Origin: Methanoculleus sp.
GTDB taxonomy: Archaea > Halobacteriota > Methanomicrobia > Methanomicrobiales > Methanoculleaceae
Direction of reading: 5' to 3'
Assembly (NCBI GenBank): GCA_018433835.1
Contig: JAHDQM010000030.1
Location: 1 to 40,032 of the forward strand
Length of the DNA: 40,032 nt
Part shown: positions 37,848-40,032 of the stretch, one piece after another
Layout of the letters: each line of letters begins with the position of its first letter
Numbering within the stretch: position 1 is the stretch's first letter
Position numbers and translations under genes: made by a program
The notes under the pieces: generated by a model
What the model was told of the DNA's origin: nothing
The model's database searches: none
Seen by the model: only the letters and a program-made list of their open reading frames with translations

Positions 37848-38485
37848 TACGCACTCACCGCCTGCGGATGTTCCAGGATATCCGGTCGTGCCGAGGCTAT
37901 CAGGTAGAGAGCAACCGCGGTGATGCCCCCCTCGATGAGACCGATGACAGCATGGTACGTACCCATGAAGGTGAGCCCGAGGCCGAGCGGGAACGTGCCG
38001 GCGATTGCAAGTTCGACCGCACAGAGGATTGCAGAGACAAAAAGCGACGCCCATCCGGCGATGAACGCAGCGGCATACGCATTCCCTATCACGCCTTTGA
38101 TGCCGGTGTAGCCGTAGTAGCCGACGAACCCGCCGATGACGCCCATGTTGATGATGTTGGCGCCCATGACGGTGATGCCGCCGTCACCGAAGATGATGCC
38201 CTGCACGAGGAGCACCAGCGTCAGGACGAAGACTCCTGCAAACGGCGACCCGAGGACGATTGCCGCGAGCGCCGCACCGACCATGTGGCCGCTCGTTCCC
38301 CAGGGAATGGGGATGTTCAACGCCTGGATGGCGAAGATGCCGGCGGCGAGCACGGCGACCAGCGGTATCTTCTCCTCTCCCATCGAGTGCCGCGCCCACC
38401 GGAGGGCGAGAACAATAAAGACGAGGGCGATGACCCAGTAGACCAGGGCCTGTCCCATCGGTATAAATGCATCAGGTATATGCAT
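37847..38485 (-). CDS. cbiM: Cobalt/nickel ECF substrate-binding protein CbiM
   Basis: The 212-residue membrane protein begins M-H-I-P-D, in which the amino-terminal Met-His binds the metal, and contains H67 in G-T-S-G-H-M, the second essential His. About seven helices follow. This is the metal-specific S component for Co2+ or Ni2+, cofactors for cobamide methyltransferases, F430 and hydrogenases. Which metal is transported cannot be read from sequence. The start region folds with a hairpin that covers AGGTG; see the separate entry. Confidence 0.93.
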   Translation of the reverse strand: MHIPDAFIPMGQALVYWVIALVFIVLALRWARHSMGEEKIPLVAVLAAGIFAIQALNIPIPWGTSGHMVGAALAAIVLGSPFAGVFVLTLVLLVQGIIFGDGGITVMGANIINMGVIGGFVGYYGYTGIKGVIGNAYAAAFIAGWASLFVSAILCAVELAIAGTFPLGLGLTFMGTYHAVIGLIEGGITAVALYLIASARPDILEHPQAVSA

Positions 38486-38524
38486 AACACACCTGATGCA
38501 GTTGTATTACGTTTTGGTATAAAT
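38468..38524 (-). promoter_or_regulatory. cbiM promoter and start-codon hairpin
   Basis: TGCATCAGGT (38468-38477) and ACCTGATGCA (38491-38500) are a perfect 10-bp inverted repeat around the cbiM start (ATG 38485-38483). In the transcript the upstream arm contains the AGGT of the ribosome-binding site, and the other arm is codons 4-6. The TATA box (CATTTATACC, minus strand, 38515-38524) is centred about 34 bases before the ATG. Two GTATTAC words (38504 and 38525) lie 21 bases apart and may be regulator sites. Confidence 0.55.
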
Positions 38525-38548
38525 GTATTACCAAGCGCGACGGTTGCA

Positions 38549-39682
38549 TCAGCCGGTAAGAATCTGACGTACCCCTGATGCGAAAAGTATGCCCATCGTC
38601 CTGACCAATGCGGGTTTCAGAGCGAGCCTGCGAAGCAGGGTGCCCGGCCGGTCCATGTCGCCGTGCTCCACGATCGTCGCGATGAGGTCCGGGTCGTCCA
38701 GGGCCCGGCAGAGGCGGTCGATCTCCTCCGGCGTCATTCTCTGCCGCATGTGAAGCGCTTTCATCCCGATATTGAGTTCCCGCCCGAAATCTTCCTTCCA
38801 GCGCCGCTCATACTCCCGGAGGCTTTCATCATCGAACACGCCGCGCGCCGTGCAGGCTGCCGCGACCGCAGCGGCGTGCTTTGCCGACCGGACGCCGGTG
38901 TAGACGCCGCCCCCCGACGTGGGCTTGGCAAAACCTGCCGCGTCGCCGACGATGAGCGCGCGGTGGCCATAGGTCTGCGGCATAACCCCGAGCGGGATGA
39001 CCCCGCTCGCGAGGTGGAGCGAGTTTTCCCCGTAGCGGGCGACGAACCGGTCGAAGCACTCCTTTGCGCGCTCCCGGGCACAGAGCCCGACACGCGCCCG
39101 GGTCGCCGAGACCGGGATCACCCACCCGAAGAAATCGGGCGAGGCGTTGGGGTGCAGTTCCACGTAGCGCGGGTCGAGTGCGTACGGCACCTCCGCCTGA
39201 ATCCCGGCGAGATAGACCTCTGGGCGCCGGAGGCCGAGCATCCGGGCGACGGAACTCCGCGGCCCGTCGGCGGCGATCAGGAGGCGGAACGGGATCTCCT
39301 CGCGTCCGCGGACTCCCCGGGTCAGAAGGGAGGAGCCTCTGATGCCGGATGCGCTGGCCTTTAAGCGGAACTCCGCCCCGGCATCTGCTGCTCTCTGTGC
39401 CATCTCCCGGTCGAGGAGGCACCGGTCCACGACGCAGGCCTTCGTGGTCCGGGCGTCGAAGAGGAGTTCCCCCCCAAGATCCGAGACCATGCGGGCGCCG
39501 CTCACCTCATTCATGACCGATCGTTTCGAAACACCGCACTCAGCGAACGCGGAGACCGAGAGCAGTCCGGCGCACTGCACCGGGTAGCCGATTGTCCCGT
39601 GCTCCTCGATGCAGAGTGTCTTGAGCCCCTCCTCCGCGCACGCCCGCGCCGCGGCACTCCCGGCAGGCCCTGCGCCCACCAC
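38549..39682 (-). CDS. Geranylgeranyl reductase-family FAD enzyme (archaeal lipid saturation)
   Basis: From the first GTG at 39682 the protein is 377 residues with an FAD-binding V-G-A-G-P-A-G-S-A-A-A-R start, a Y-P-V-Q-C-A-G-L-L block, A-D-G-P-R-S-S-V-A-R, and the second FAD motif I-V-G-D-A-A-G-F-A-K-P-T-S-G-G-G. These define the GGR family, whose members hydrogenate the isoprenoid chains of archaeal lipids or related polyprenols. The GTG start would cut the first beta-strand, since D-V-V is encoded just before it. ATG 39708 is in another frame; one extra G at 39691-39693 would join it. Substrate uncertain within the family. Confidence 0.88.
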   Translation of the reverse strand: MVGAGPAGSAAARACAEEGLKTLCIEEHGTIGYPVQCAGLLSVSAFAECGVSKRSVMNEVSGARMVSDLGGELLFDARTTKACVVDRCLLDREMAQRAADAGAEFRLKASASGIRGSSLLTRGVRGREEIPFRLLIAADGPRSSVARMLGLRRPEVYLAGIQAEVPYALDPRYVELHPNASPDFFGWVIPVSATRARVGLCARERAKECFDRFVARYGENSLHLASGVIPLGVMPQTYGHRALIVGDAAGFAKPTSGGGVYTGVRSAKHAAAVAAACTARGVFDDESLREYERRWKEDFGRELNIGMKALHMRQRMTPEEIDRLCRALDDPDLIATIVEHGDMDRPGTLLRRLALKPALVRTMGILFASGVRQILTG

Positions 39683-39964
39683 AACAACATCCCAGACCAG
39701 AGTATCATGCCCCGCACGAATGAGTTTCCGGTGCCGGTTGCCTGCCCCCGTGCTGCAGGCCGGCGGCCCGGTTCCTGAGTAGAGTGGACGTTCGGTGACT
39801 TAAAAGGGAGCGAGTGGGGGATGCGGAACGTTACATATCGCATCCAAACAGGCGAGCCATAGGAAGTGTGACGTTTGAGAACGCAATAGGTCGGTCACCT
39901 GAAATTGGAGGAGGCATTTGCTTTTTGTGAGTATTAGTGGAAGGATAGACAGGGGAAATCCCGT
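39683..39964. other. Upstream region of the reductase gene
   Basis: Apart from the probable real start of the reductase (to 39708), no gene is visible. On the minus strand a GCGATATGTAACG word near 39829-39841 is a possible but distant TATA box. AT-rich sequence (39900-39960) precedes the repeat. Confidence 0.4.
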
Positions 39965-40032
39965 GTGGTGGACCGTGGGAATATCGCCGTTGGGGGGTGG
40001 GGACAGGGGGGTGGGGGGGGCCCCCCCCCCCC
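39965..40032 (+). repeat. Hairpin-rich element C, truncated at the window end
   Basis: GTGGTGGACCGTGGGAATATCGCCG followed by GGGGGGTGGGG matches the right head of element B (read on the other strand). The window ends with eight G and twelve C (40013-40032), which is the same style of G-run/C-run stem as in element A. The run of C also may mark an assembly edge. Confidence 0.6.

Noticed and set aside
40013..40032. G8C12 run as a telomere or chromosome end
   Set aside because: Archaeal chromosomes of this kind are circular, and the same stem style appears in internal elements; it is more likely an element stem or an assembly edge.

Overview
The window looks like a high-GC chromosome segment of a methanogenic euryarchaeon, most likely a Methanomicrobiales member close to Methanoculleus. 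Supporting genes are an archaeal-type glycyl-tRNA synthetase, a Hef/XPF-like helicase-nuclease, UPF0147, an autoantigen-p27 zinc protein, a geranylgeranyl-reductase-family lipid enzyme, a PhoU protein with an AbrB-type DNA-binding head, and the bacterial-type gyrase that this group carries. Promoters are archaeal: TATA boxes lie about 25-30 bases before several start codons, so some transcripts look leaderless. No database was consulted; identifications rest on reading the sequence.

Layout. 1-2.5 kb: a truncated secreted DUF2341 surface protein, a decayed piece of a PQQ-type sugar dehydrogenase and a small conserved protein. 2.5-8.6 kb: a DNA glycosylase overlapping NAD synthetase, then a membrane sensor kinase paired with a USP-USP-acetyltransferase fusion, a small acidic protein and a phosphodiesterase. 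8.6-14.7 kb: two exported or membrane proteins of unknown role, a flavin-binding protein, an ATP10-like thioredoxin-fold protein, a Clp1/Grc3-like kinase and an SLC13/ArsB-type permease. 14.8-19.5 kb: a phosphate locus, in which an AbrB-PhoU regulator is transcribed away from a fused PstC-PstA permease, PstB and PhoU; no PstS is present. 19.5-24.3 kb: a DUF389 membrane protein, a two-domain rhodanese, a UPF0173 metallohydrolase and a Cmi4-like HTH protein, separated by long non-coding stretches. 24.6-30.2 kb: glyS overlapping hef, then four small conserved genes. 30.3-34.7 kb: gyrB-gyrA. 35.8-38.5 kb: a cobalt/nickel importer, cbiM-cbiN-cbiO-cbiQ. 38.5 kb to the end: a geranylgeranyl-reductase-family flavoprotein and a G/C-rich repeat cut by the window edge.

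The most unusual signals are these. A family of non-coding elements built from very short-loop hairpins, with shared heads beginning GTGCACGGATTT or TGGACCGTGGG, occurs at about 21.0, 22.4-22.75, 35.4-35.6 and 39.97-40.03 kb. The sensor kinase beside the USP-acetyltransferase fusion has Asn at the phospho-accepting His position and an apparently broken 5' end. The NAD synthetase keeps its glutaminase domain but has Gly at the nucleophilic Cys position. The cbiM start region can fold so that the Shine-Dalgarno is paired. PstC and PstA are one polypeptide. Two genes (the kinase and the reductase) lack a good start codon but would gain one with a single extra G in a G-run, which points to sequencing indels or real frameshifts.
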